From the NCBI GenBank assembly GCA_030998225.1, contig JAPYXD010000742.1:4898001-4962000 (forward strand): a DNA stretch of 64,000 bases. Reading direction: 5' to 3'. Shown here one piece after another: positions 1 to 9,527 of this stretch. The position numbers were made by a program, and so were the translations under genes. Positions within the stretch are counted from its first letter, which is position 1. Each line of letters starts with the position of its first letter. The notes beneath the pieces are model-generated. The model was not told the DNA's origin. It did not search any database and saw nothing but the letters and a program-made list of their open reading frames with translations. The stretch comes from Diplolepis rosae. Its lineage: Eukaryota > Arthropoda > Insecta > Hymenoptera > Diplolepididae.

Positions 1-521
1 TTTTTTAATTGCAGCATCGGTCATAGTTCTCTTAATTTCGGGATTGATACTCGGAGGTTTAACAACCAACAGATTTTTTGGTTCGGGGTATTTCTGTAAT
101 AACTCCCTTCTGACTTCCTGCGTCAAACCCTTCTTTATTATATCAATCCACCTATTGGCCAATGACCGATGGATGTTATCACTTTGCAATTTATCCTTAT
201 TCGGATCTTCTCCAAGAATTTGTAGCATCGTTTCATCGAGCTCTGGATCTTCAGATATTTTCTCCGACTCAACCACGATTGTCTCAACTTGACTGGAATT
301 AGGTTGCTTTTGATTATCTGCTGGCAACGTAACTTCACTTTGTGAGCTGTGCTCATTAGTATTGACATCTCGTGTGACAAGTGACAGTGAATTGGCTTGA
401 TTTTTCAAAGGCTGGTTATGCAGGGATGATTCTAACCTCCGCAAAGGCGGCGAATTCTCACTGAAGTTGTGATCACGGGAGATGCTTCTGCTATAAGTAC
501 GGGTCCCAGATCTTGACCTCG
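1..521 (-). CDS. Gag-like SR-rich protein, exon 2 (runs off the window)
   Basis: An open frame on the minus strand enters at the P-like insertion and continues past position 1. It starts with an Arg/Ser-rich stretch (SQSRSRSGTRTYSRS), passes through a low-complexity polar region, and reaches a conserved-looking block: LDETMLQILGEDP, then LANRWIDIIKKGL, then LLQKYPEPKN and KPPSINPEIKR. I recall this ILGxDP...RW...GL...KY.xP.N...NPEIK pattern from multicopy, transposon-associated proteins of arthropods and cnidarians, where it behaves like a gag-type ORF; that assignment is from memory. There are no stops in the 173 codons seen. The frame joins exon 1 (4282-4032) across a canonical intron once the P-like element is disregarded. 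Function is unknown. Structural or nucleic-acid binding is an inference from the RS repeats. Confidence 0.6.
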
Positions 522-689
522 ACTGCGATCAGGGCAGGTGGGCCTCTAATGTATTGGGTGTCCCCGTAGGATAATTCATGTGCAGAGGTGTACGCGGCGC
601 TAGTTGTCGGAAGCGGGTGGAGTGCGACAAGGGGAACGGCTTCGTATGAGTTCCGCCATTGTTGTATACATGTATCAACAATTCGTACC

Positions 690-1076
690 TCCAAAAGGGA
701 TCGGAAGAACAATGTGTCAATTCATCGGTTTCCGAAGAAAGAAAATGCCGGACAACGATGGATAGAAGCATGCTCAAATCCCTGCTTGTCGAGGTTAGGA
801 TACCTCGAAGTACTAGAAAGACAATTTTTTATTTTTCATCGACATTTCGATGAACAATGTTTCTACCAGGAGAGGAATGGTGCTTTTCTTTTAAAGTACG
901 GTGCTTTTCCGACGATAAATTTACCGTCGTGTAGTGATGTGTCGAGTGGAGGTAATGTGAACATTAAACCGGCGAGTGTTTCTTCCCCATCAGACTTCGA
1001 AATTTTGATTCCCGAAGTAGAAAAACCTGCAGAAGGCATACGAGACTTTGAAAAAAGTAGCGTGCAGTTTGCACAC
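690..1076 (+). pseudogene. THAP-domain exon of a P-like transposase, broken
   Basis: The frame contains HRFPKKENAGQRWIEAC, IFHRHFDEQCF and GAFPTINLP, which match the body and C-terminal AVPTxF-like motif of THAP zinc-finger domains, used by P-type transposases to bind their ends. The N-terminal Cys pair is missing: compared with the copy at 60157, the segment carrying the start codon and CVIQC...C is deleted. The usual Cys before the HF motif is Phe here. So the zinc site is lost. The exon ends in a consensus donor, GTAAGT at 1077-1082. A plausible partner exon follows the acceptor at 3410. Confidence 0.6.
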
Positions 1077-1374
1077 GTAAGTAGCAATATTTTTAATTTC
1101 ATACGATGTTGTATATAATTTCAAACTTTTCGACTCTGGTCAGAGTCCTCATTAGTGATCTTTATTTCTAAAATTTTAAGTGCAATAAATAAAATATTAC
1201 ACATATGAGCCCTATTTTGAAGTAAACTTTGAAAATGTGAAAAAATGTAAAAATCGTAAGAAAATTTACATAAAATAGTACAAGAAACTTCGATGAAGTA
1301 TCTAGAACTTCCTTAGGAATGACAATAAAATTCTAGCACGTAATTTTGAGATACCAAACTAAAAAAGTAGTATA

Positions 1375-2135
1375 TAAAGGGTTTCCCAATAGGGGTGATA
1401 TGATTTTGAATGTCCCTATCGGGCTCATTTGAACTGAAATTTTTGACGTCTGCTGTCAGTTGTCATCAGTAAGGTTTGCCATTTAATCATGAGTAGTTTC
1501 ACGCTTCCACAACGTTTGGAAATTGTCCAATTATTTTATCAAAATTCGAGAAGTTTTGTCGGTGTTCAAAGAGCATATCGTGCAAAATATGGTCGTCATT
1601 CTGCTCCATCCGCGCTCTCAATTCGTCGAATAATCGATAAGTTGGAGAGTGAATTTACTCTATTGGATACTAAGCCTAAAAATCGTATGCGTACCGCACG
1701 TTCTACACAGAATATAACCGCCGTACAGGCCAGTATCGAGGAAAACCGTGAATTGTCCGTGCCACGCCGATCTCAGGAATTGGGCCTGTCCAGGATGACT
1801 ACCTGGCGTATTTTGCGATTGGATCTTGGCCTGCATCCCTATAAGATGATTCTGGCCCAAGAACTGAAGCTTAATGACCATCGTTTGCGTCGGGAGTTCG
1901 CGGATTGGGCTCTGGAATCAATTGAAAATGATCCCAATTTTCATCAAAAAATCATCTTTTCTGATGAGGCGCATTTTTGGCTCAAATCTCGGGGGACATT
2001 TGGCCGATATATTGTTTAAATCATAAATGGCATAGAATATCCAATATAATAAAAAAGATTTCGATCAATTCCGAATGAATATTCAGTGTTTTTTTTCAAT
2101 TTCAAAACATATCACCCTTATTGGGAAACCCTTTA
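1375..2135 (+). mobile_element. Internally deleted Tc1/mariner-type element, 761 bp
   Basis: Terminal inverted repeats of about 27 bp begin AAAGGGTTTCCCAATA and continue RGGGTGATATG. They lie next to TA at both ends (1375-1376 and 2134-2135). The element carries only the N-terminal half of its transposase. The right-hand TA is also the left TA of the next element (2134-3157), so one of them inserted exactly at the border of the other. Confidence 0.8.
1489..2019 (+). pseudogene. Tc1/mariner-type transposase, N-terminal half
   Basis: This 176-codon frame begins MSSFTLPQRLEIVQLFYQN and contains two helix-turn-helix regions (residues ~5-50, and the SQELGLSRMTTWRILR region near 100). It reaches the first catalytic Asp in IIFSDEAHFWL near residue 160, then breaks. 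The second and third catalytic residues are gone and the frame closes a few codons later. Upstream of the break it has no internal stop. It belongs to the same lineage as the nearly full-length copy at 20475-21560, sharing the order of FSDEAHFWL and the TPQQRLxIVQL-like start. The deletion makes it inactive, but its end-binding domain could still be encoded. Confidence 0.8.
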
Positions 2136-3157
2136 CATTACCGGTCAAAATTATTTATTCACCTGCTGTGTTAGCTATTCTTAAAGTGTCTTAATTTTTA
2201 TAATTATTCAAATTTTGCATCTAGTGAGCCCAAGTTAAAGGAAAAATGACAATTTTATAAGAATATATTGCAAAAAACGTCCAATTTCGATATTTTTGAA
2301 TAAATATTAATAACACTGAAATTAATTAAGACTTTTAAACGTTTTTGGTCTCATTTTGAAGGTTACTCTTCATAGTATTTTGTTAACTTATCAAGATATT
2401 TTTAGAATTTTTCTTTTGGATTCTACCCTGAGGTCAAACATGGTACAAACATGTCGAAAAATTTCAAATGAAGACAGGAATCTATAAATTTTATTAAAAT
2501 ATGATACACATTGGTTTTTAAAAATTTCTTGTAAGTAGCTACACATTTTTAAAATTTCATGACCTTTTTGTATCATTTTTGACGCTGGGTAGAATCCAGG
2601 AAAAAAAATCTGAATATATCCTGATTAGTTAGCAAAATACTATGAGAACCTACCATTTAAATGAGACCAAAAACTTTTAAAAATCTTAATTAATTTCAGT
2701 TGATAATATTTTTCAGAATGGTTGAAATTTCATGTTTTCTGAAATATTTTTTTATAAAATTAACATTTTGTTATTTTTTCTGATTTTTCTAAATCATTTC
2801 AGTTGATTATGTCGATCATTAGAAGAGTGTATCACTGTACGTGATAACGGAACTCTACTATATCGACCTTATCAACCTATGATTCAGAATTAATTTAACG
2901 TTATTTAAAACTAGATGGTATTTTCCAATATAAATTGAAGAAATTTTTCTGTGAAAAAAAAAATTTTCTTCAATTTTTTTATTTTGTTTATTTTATTATT
3001 TTGTTTATTTTATTATTTTGTTTTATTTGTTATTTGAAAAATTTTATTAACTTTTATTTGATGATAGGGAAAAAAATTTCAACTTGTTATTATAAAAATT
3101 AAGACACTAGGAATAGCTGAAACAATAAGTGAACAAATAATTTCGACCGGCAGAGTA
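2134..3157. mobile_element. Non-autonomous Tc1-type element with long terminal inverted repeats
   Basis: The arms 2134-2210 and about 3085-3157 are inverted copies. The left reads CCGGTCAAAATTATTTATTC and the right, reversed, CCGGTCGAAATTATTTGTTC. Both are bordered by TA and extend past TCTTAATTTTTATAA. A second, inner inverted repeat covers about 2290-2435 and 2585-2725, so most of the element folds on itself. There is no coding content. A TA target and a CCGGTCRAAATT end fit the Tc1 superfamily. Confidence 0.7.
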
Positions 3158-3410
3158 CTTCTGTCTAAATGTTACTGAAGATATAGATACAAGTACATAT
3201 ATAGTATAAAATTACAAAGGATTATTTATGAAAAAACAGCTGAGAATTGCCAATACAAATTCCACAATGTCAGAAAGTCCCACCGCAATTTCGCAAAACA
3301 TGTGACTGGAGTTTTATTTTATAAAATTTATTTTTATTTATTTTATAAAATACCTACGAAATAAATTTCAAATATTCATAGAAATTAAATGCTTTTAATC
3401 TATATTCCAG

Positions 3411-3578
3411 AAAAAAAGAATCAGAAAATTTCCCAGAAGCAGGAACCAGCAAGGATGTACTTGCAGAAGACTTTCACACAGCACCGAAGAGAGCTATCTC
3501 GACCCCACAAAGTGTTCGATTATCTTGTAGTACAAAAATCTTCGCAAAATGTGCTGAGCAACTATATTTTCTTAAAAT
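3411..3578 (+). pseudogene. Possible second exon of the P-like transposase
   Basis: A good acceptor (TCTATATTCCAG) ends at 3410, inside the P-like element and downstream of the THAP exon donor at 1077. The following ~170 bases can be read with few stops but no single frame is clean. One frame gives RAISTPQSVRL...FAKCAEQLYFLKIKM, resembling the linker and leucine-rich segment that follows THAP domains. The assignment rests on position, orientation and splice-site quality; the protein match is weak. Confidence 0.3.
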
Positions 3579-3629
3579 AAAAATGCAAATTACAGATATT
3601 TTTATTTTTATTTATTACGACAAAACCAT

Positions 3630-3727
3630 GATTCAAGGCAAAATTGTGAAAATGTAATTCAAGAGTGAGTTGATATCAACATAACTTCTCAGTCTTGAAT
3701 TAAATGTTCACAATTTTGCGTTAAATC
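3630..3727. repeat. 34-bp inverted repeat around a 12-bp palindrome
   Basis: The arms 3630-3663 and 3694-3727 pair around a short spacer that contains GTTGATATCAAC. The shared arm core is CAAAATTGTGAA. It lies near the right end of the P-like element and may be a subterminal structure or a tiny separate foldback. Confidence 0.6.
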
Positions 3728-3900
3728 TTCAATTCCCTTTTAATTTTATTTGAATATATTCTCTGTAACACATATAAAGAACCTACGTATGCATGTATAT
3801 GCACTAACCAGTGCACACATAATGGTAGTTCATGCGCAGGGGTGTACGCGGCGCTAGTTGCTAACGGTCCACCACCTTTTCATTAGGTTTGCACGGCCTG

Positions 3901-4282
3901 ACTGCGATCGACCGCTTGATCTAAATAATCAAGAAGAAAAAATCTAAATGATTGTAGAAAGAATCGTCATGCCTCCCGGGCAATGATCAATTCCGTTAGA
4001 TCAAAAAAGACAAAAAATATATAATGCCTACCGGCCATAATGCGACGTATCTCTCGGATATCGTTCACAATTATCTAGCCGATAAAAAGAATCAGCATTT
4101 GCTAAATCCCGGGAGCCATGACGGGACGCATGACGGGAGCGAGATCTCGAGCGTCTGCGTCTTTTCATTTTTCTTACCAATCGCCTGATTTTTCTTCGAA
4201 TTTCTGCGCTGTAATATCTGCTCCGCTTATTCTTCCTACGATGATGACTTTCTTCTTCTGAATATTCGCGTTCTCTCATCAT
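3901..4282 (-). CDS. Gag-like SR-rich protein, exon 1 plus intron and the 5' stub of exon 2
   Basis: Exon 1 starts at the ATG ending at 4282 and runs to 4032. It encodes about 84 residues rich in Arg, Ser and Glu, including a MKRRRRSRSRSR block. The reading continues into TAG at 4030-4028, but a donor (CG|GTAGGC) sits just before it. A T-rich tract and TTTAG acceptor end at 3921, giving a 111-bp intron. Exon 2 resumes at 3920 in the correct phase (CG|A) with RSSGRSQ, reaches the target duplication at 3908-3901, and continues in the same frame at 521 after the inserted element. The agreement of phase, RS character and target duplication shows one gene split by an insertion. No promoter was identified upstream. 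Confidence 0.6.
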
Positions 4283-4924
4283 CTTTTTAACTTTTTATTG
4301 ATAACGATGTGGATCAAACCGCACAAAATTACACAATGAAAGGTTCCCCGAGACGTGGGAAGGTGGCGCTAGTAGAGCGCGCGGACAAAATTTAATTTGT
4401 TTTTTTAAATATTGTGGAAAAACCGTGTAGAATAGGCACTACTACATTATGATCTAGAGGACGAGACGACGAAAAATAATTTAAATGATATGAGTATTTA
4501 TGACAGGAGTTTCTGCAAATTAAGAATTTTTAATTTGAAGTGAGGCTTTCACGTGGTAACTCAGAACAATCTCTTAGTCAATTTATTCATCAAAATGGAT
4601 ATTTATTAATCTGCGAAGAATTTCTAAATTTTATTGAATTTACAACATTTAATTGGTTTTAATGCTTTATTTCTCGAATAATAAAGGTTTACAAATATCG
4701 GTGAATTTGACCCAAGAAGAAAAGAGTCTTCTCCACGTATTTTTGTGCGCTGAATTCCAATCTGTCCCCCGTTTCTCGCCATTAAGTTAGATTTTTGAGA
4801 TTTCATATGTTGGTAGTGTTGCGTTGTCACAGTGACTGGTAGCTGATCACGCCAATACCGTGTTCGTTTCGATTGTATTCAAAACGCATTTTTCTGGTTT
4901 TAAATCGAAACGCAATAAGTGAAA
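4283..4924. other. Stretch without recognised content
   Basis: This is the upstream side of the gag-like gene. Short frames exist on the minus strand (for example 4830-4624), but none has recognisable motifs or coding signature. A promoter for the gag-like gene would be expected here; I could not identify one. Confidence 0.4.
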
Positions 4925-6115
4925 ATGCCAAGACAGTCGTGCAAAGCCAGTGCAAAGGATTTTTCTTATGTTTGTGGCGGGTTCTTCGTTTCAATAAAGG
5001 GAAAAAGGTGTATTTGCACTACTCCGGATTCAGTGTAAATGACACAGAAAAGTCATGGATGCAAAAATTGTTTTGCAACACATGTCGATCCGAACTTTAC
5101 AAATAGTTGATGGTCGACTGAATGAATTTTCCATTTTCATTACCAATGCTTTGGAGAGAACCGGAAAAAGACATCAATGATTGTTACTTTTTCTTGAAGA
5201 ACGTGGTCAGTATAAGTTCCAAAAATTATTAAAGCTTAAAATATCCGGAATTTTGATCAGTGTCGAAGTCAGTTCCACGTCGTAAAGATGAACGATTGTC
5301 CGTTTCTCGTGGTACGAGCACACGCACTGTAAAAAATTACGCGAGCTGAACTGAGTGATTTGGTCCGAGACTTACAATTATCCCAACAAAAAAGCAGAAT
5401 TACTGCACCACGCTTGTAGTACTGAAAATCTCTTGACAGAGAAGCGAATGTGACCATGTGCAGAAATAGGAATAATGCGTTTCCATCATTTTTCACGAAA
5501 GCAACTACATGACGATGTCTGAAATTTTGAAAAATATCAAATAAGATGAATACACATGGAAAATTTGTGACGATCAACGATCGCATTTCGAGTAATTGGC
5601 TTGTTGACTGGAATGCAATTCAGCTACACGAAATACTAGTGCTTTCATTGTCTATGAGACAGTCGCGCTGCTGGGCATCATTTTCAGACAAAAGTTTGGG
5701 CATTCGTCACCAATATACACCAGGACAACGTAATGTCTCTGTTACATCACTGGTTGATCCTAATCGTGTTTTACCCCCACCTTTACTCCAGATCAGATAT
5801 TCAAGAATTGATGTACGATGATAACTTTACCAAATGTTTATCGGTCACAAAAACTACAGTAAAAAAAAAAGTGACAACTGCAGGTGAATTACCGCGGATC
5901 TTTTGAGGAATTGCCGTGAAATGGGCGTTCGAATGTCGTTAAGAATCCTCTTTTTATTCTCATTTGGATTTGACAAGATTTACAGAGAATCGAGGAAAAC
6001 TACAAAGGCTTTTGGAATGAGGGTATGGTTAGCGATTATTGTTGGTACCTTATACGTTGAACGGACCCAAAAAAATTACAAATGACGCAGTTCCACTGCA
6101 CTTCATTTCGGATTT
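4925..6115 (+). pseudogene. Dead copy of a multicopy Cys-rich protein family (MPRxxCK...YVCG type)
   Basis: The start MPRQSCKASAKDFSYVCGG is followed, in shifting frames, by DTEKSWMQKLFCNTC, MLWREPEKDINDCYF, AELSDLVRDLQLSQQKS and finally GFWNEGMVSDYCWYLIR. In this order they resemble a family that is abundant in insect genomes and is probably transposon-borne. It has a CxxC finger, a W-x-C..C block, a WREP..H.TDCYF block and a late YKGFWNEGM..DYCW block; I know it by pattern, not by function. Several frameshifts and stops are present, and the section between about 5560 and 5900 is barely recognisable. No catalytic role is known to me. It is a decayed pseudogene. Confidence 0.55.
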
Positions 6116-6554
6116 AAGGTATTTTTCCAGATAAAATAACAATTTATGCTCCAAATTTGCTAAAAATAGCTCAATCATTCATCTAAAAAACCTGCGCTAA
6201 TAGCGAAAAACGGACTGCGGATTCATATTTAGCGCCTAAAATTAGTTCAAAAACATATTTTTGTTGTTTGAGTCTAAAACCGTATAAACTTGTGTAATTT
6301 TAAACAGATAAATCATGGCGAAGGATATTGGTGAACTTTCATAAAATGTTGATTTTGGAAATACATTATGCATTTTAGATTGACTGAAATGTAATATCTA
6401 GTCAAAAAACTTTGTCCTTTCTACACGAATTATTAGTTGGGATTCAAAAGTTTGCTTTATTGTGCTTCAAATAAAATAAAATTCCAATTATTCAAAGTAT
6501 GCTTTTGAGGCATCGATATACTTTTGCTATTTTAATGGAAATTTATTTATGCAT
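6116..6554. repeat. Degenerate half of the foldback family seen at 21953 and 55267
   Basis: About 6185-6295 resembles the right arm of the element at 21953-22559: AAAAACCTG near 6190, a GCGCCTAAAATTA block near 6230, and a final AACTTGTGT near 6290. The left arm is missing. The rest of the stretch shows nothing recognisable. Confidence 0.35.
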
Positions 6555-7317
6555 TTTGCATAGAAGCTTGGAAAGCGAGAACCGATGAAAGCGCGGAAGG
6601 CAATTTCGACAGCCTGTTAAGAATTTCGTCTGTTTTTCTGCAAGATTCTTCATCATGTTGTCCAGTTGGTTACAGTAGGTCTCTGCTTCGATCGATTGAC
6701 CAGGTTTTATAGAGCTATAATGAATTGAACCGTGGCTGCTTCACCAACCAGTAACCATAAGCTACTTTTCATGAATTTTTGGTTTTGGGCTGTGTTTTTG
6801 TGCTTCATCCTTATCTAACCAGCTTGCTAAACGCTTATGATTATTATAGAGGACCAAATTATCATCATGAGTAACGATACGATGCAGAAAAGGCTTTCTT
6901 TTATTCCGTGAAAACAAAGAAACGCAAGCATCAAAACTTTGTTCATCTGATGTGCGTTTAATCCCTGTTATGCTTTTTTACTTTGTTGATTTGACGGAAG
7001 TAACTCAATATGGTTGTTATAGAAACACCAAATTTCGATACTAACTCACGAGTAGTTTGAGATGTGTCACTCTCTACAATAGCCTCCAGTTCGGCATTAT
7101 TTACTTTGGGTTACGGTCCTCCGTGTGGATCATTTCCAAGGCTGAAATACCCAGAACGAAACTTCGCAAACAAAAACGATACTGCGCTATGGCTAATTAA
7201 ACCTTTTCCGAAGCCACTATAAATTTTACGGGCTGTCTTCGATGCGTTGGTTACACTGCTACACTACACTACTATACTAATATATTCGAAGATTGCACGA
7301 ATTTTCGACTTATTCAT
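6555..7317 (-). pseudogene. Mariner transposase pseudogene
   Basis: Reading from the ATG at 7317, the minus strand gives MNKSKIRAIFEYISIVV, then FRSGYFSLGNDPHGGP, then NAELEAIVESDTSQTTRELV, INKVKK, RIVTHDDNLVLYNNHKR, SWLDKDEAQKHSPKPK and YCNQLDNMMKNLAEKQ. This is the mariner order: HTH domain, linker, then the first catalytic Asp in the VTxDE-like segment. Here that segment reads VTHDDN, with Glu replaced. Stops and frameshifts occur throughout. The C-terminal catalytic residues beyond about 6600 are degraded or lost. The sequence is old. Confidence 0.75.
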
Positions 7318-7917
7318 GGTGTCGCAAAATGCAATTCAAAAGATAGTTGTAAATTTCAATGCATAGTCGAAAGAATAATAGTGTAGCTTCACAATGTACA
7401 AAACAAAAATAAATGCTAATGCAAAATGTCAAAGATATTAAATGTCAAAATTCATGCAAAAAGAACTTCCAACTTTATACTTGTTGACCCAATATAATTA
7501 TTATATTATGTTAATGCTATGGAAAAACGATCCATTTCCAAAAATAAATTATATTTTCACTACAAATCGGTTTTTTAGTGATGTTCAATCAGGAAGCTTT
7601 ACCCTTCCTACAAATATGTTAATTTTTTGAATAAATTCCTTAAGCTAGTGTGCTATACGTCCACTTATTAACAAAATTACATTCTGTTTGAACAACAATG
7701 ATTTTTAACTAGTTTAACTGTAATTTTCAAGTACGCAACTTTGTCCTTATAATGTGAAAAATGGCACATGCAATACTTTCAGTATCAAGTAGAATTTCTC
7801 GTGGTTCTAACTATTTTTAGAACTAATGAAATTTGTTAATATTTTGAAAATATGAAACTTAATGTCACGAATAAAAAAAGAAATTGAAAACATATATTTG
7901 ATGTTACCGGTATTTCT
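7318..7917. other. AT-rich stretch; its right part is a dispersed repeat
   Basis: About 7750-7875 (GGCACATGCAATACTTTCAG ... CTTAATGTCACGAATA) recurs at 22617-22735. In both places it lies beside Penelope-type or related repeats. The remaining sequence to the left shows no recognised feature. Confidence 0.5.
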
Positions 7918-7968
7918 ATTTGGCGAATATAAATGGCCTTTCCGGTGTTGTATAGTTGTTATTAAAAT

Positions 7969-8007
7969 TGTCGACGTTTCGACCAAATTTTTGGTCCTTA
8001 TCAAAAC
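7969..8007 (-). ncRNA. Hammerhead-like motif, left arm
   Basis: This is the inverted copy of the motif at 11241-11279 and points outward. The reverse strand reads TTGATAAG, a stem GACCAAA/TTTGGTC, then GAAAC. See the right-arm entry for the comparison with the hammerhead core. Confidence 0.35.
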
Positions 8008-8787
8008 TAAAATGAATATTATACATAATAATTAAATATAAAATGGACATAATAGTTACAAATAAAAATTAAAATGAGAAAAGAAATACATACCAGGTAC
8101 AACATTTTAAATAAATTTCTTGTTGACAAAAGATTTGTTGAATGTCATTTTTTGTAGTTAATATGTTTGATAATAATTAAAATGCATGTTAAGATTTAAA
8201 ATACACAAAAAATCCAGCTGTGTTGATGCAAACAGTTGTGTTGTGTAGGAATTTTATGTTGAAATTCATTTAAAAGAATAAAGTAAACTTTGCTTGTCAA
8301 TATGAATTTTGAGGTTAAAACGATTGCAATGTGACCTGTAATATAAAATTAATGTACGAAATGTTTGTTTTGTATCCAAAAGAAAACCATTATGAGAACA
8401 ATACTTACAAGTTCTTCTATGAATAAAAACTGTTAGATTTTGTTAAAAACAAAATCCTTATTTAAAAAATACGTTACATCTTTGGTGTTTATCTAACTAC
8501 AATGATGAAGTAGCAAATGTATGGGCGTGTTCTAAGCAATCTCGAAAAGTTATATAGTGACAACGCGGTAAATTTGAAAATTTGAAATGAAAATATTTTA
8601 TTGAAAAGATTGTATTTCTTTTGAAAGTTAAAGGATAAAATAATATTTAATTTTTATTAGTTATATAAAAATAGACTAGATGAAAATAAAGTTGAAAATA
8701 GAAAAATCACTTTTCAATACTTTTGATAATATTATAGTAAATTGCACTAAGATTATCTGTATCTGTTTTGTAGTTAACACTAGCATT

Positions 8788-9342
8788 TTATTTTTGAATA
8801 TACATCATTTCTAACATTAGTCGTTTTTTAAAATTATTTTCAAAATCTAAAATTTTAGTATTTTTAAAATCAAAAGAATGTTTATTAGTAATAGCATGTT
8901 CTGCAAGTGCAGTTTTATTTTCTTTATTTTTAATAGATCTAGCGTGTTCAAGTAGTCTGTTATGTAAAAAACGACATGTTTGTCCAATATATTTTTTATT
9001 ACATTGGATGCAATTAATTTCATAAATAATGTTGTATTTGAATTTTGTTTGAGTTTTATCTTTAAGTGTGGGAAAAATTATTTTTTGGAACGTATTTTCA
9101 ATTGTGAAAATTATTTGTATATTATATGTTTTAAAGATTCTGCATAGTTGTTCTTGAAAATTTTGAATGTAGGGGAAAATTATGATTTTTTTATTTTCAT
9201 GATTATCTATGTCATAATTTTTATTCATGGAAAAAGTTTTCTGTTCTTTGGAAATTATTTCTCTGTAACGTTGAAAATTTTTTTCATTTAAAAGTTGCAA
9301 AGGGTAACCATTCCTCAGCAAGGCAGATCGCACAACGTTCAA
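8788..9342 (-). CDS. Inverted partial copy of the Penelope-like RT/endonuclease ORF
   Basis: This 184-codon frame in the left arm is identical or nearly so to the C-terminal part of the plus-strand ORF at 9528-10454. It begins MNVVRSALLRNGYPLQLLN and ends with the endonuclease segment INCIQCNKKYIGQTCRFLHN and EMMYIQK. It lacks the YVDD motif. The frame also stays open upstream to the arm border near 9508. It is a by-product of the inverted-repeat structure and probably not expressed on its own. Confidence 0.7.
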   Translation of the reverse strand: MNVVRSALLRNGYPLQLLNEKNFQRYREIISKEQKTFSMNKNYDIDNHENKKIIIFPYIQNFQEQLCRIFKTYNIQIIFTIENTFQKIIFPTLKDKTQTKFKYNIIYEINCIQCNKKYIGQTCRFLHNRLLEHARSIKNKENKTALAEHAITNKHSFDFKNTKILDFENNFKKRLMLEMMYIQK

Positions 9343-9527
9343 ATTATCAATGTGAAAACATTTATTAGATGATAGTATAGCTCTATCAGTGAGGGAGTAG
9401 ATAATACCAATTTTGTGAGATAAACTGTGGTTAGAGAAAAAATTAACATAACGACCTGACCAGACTGGTTTTCTATACCAATTTGTATAAATTTTGTTAT
9501 TGATCTGCCACTGCTGCTAACGTTGTC

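Larger units (their letters stand above)
530..3900 (+). mobile_element. P-like (THAP-domain) DNA transposon, 3371 bp, with nested Tc1-type elements
   Basis: The ends are imperfect inverted repeats. The left reads CAGGGCAGGTGGGCCTCTAA and the right, reversed, CAGGCCGTGCAAACCTAA. The 8-bp sequence ACTGCGAT flanks both sides (522-529 and 3901-3908). A subterminal block around TGTACGCGGCGCTAGTTG occurs near both ends in the same (direct) orientation (586-605 and 3843-3860). The left end matches a second fragment at 59968, whose terminus CAGGCCCGGTCAACCTCTAA looks closer to the original. Eight-base duplications fit P and hAT families. The THAP exon inside favours P. Its own transposase core is absent, and most of the length is a disrupted intron holding two Tc1-type insertions, so it is non-autonomous. 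Confidence 0.65.
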
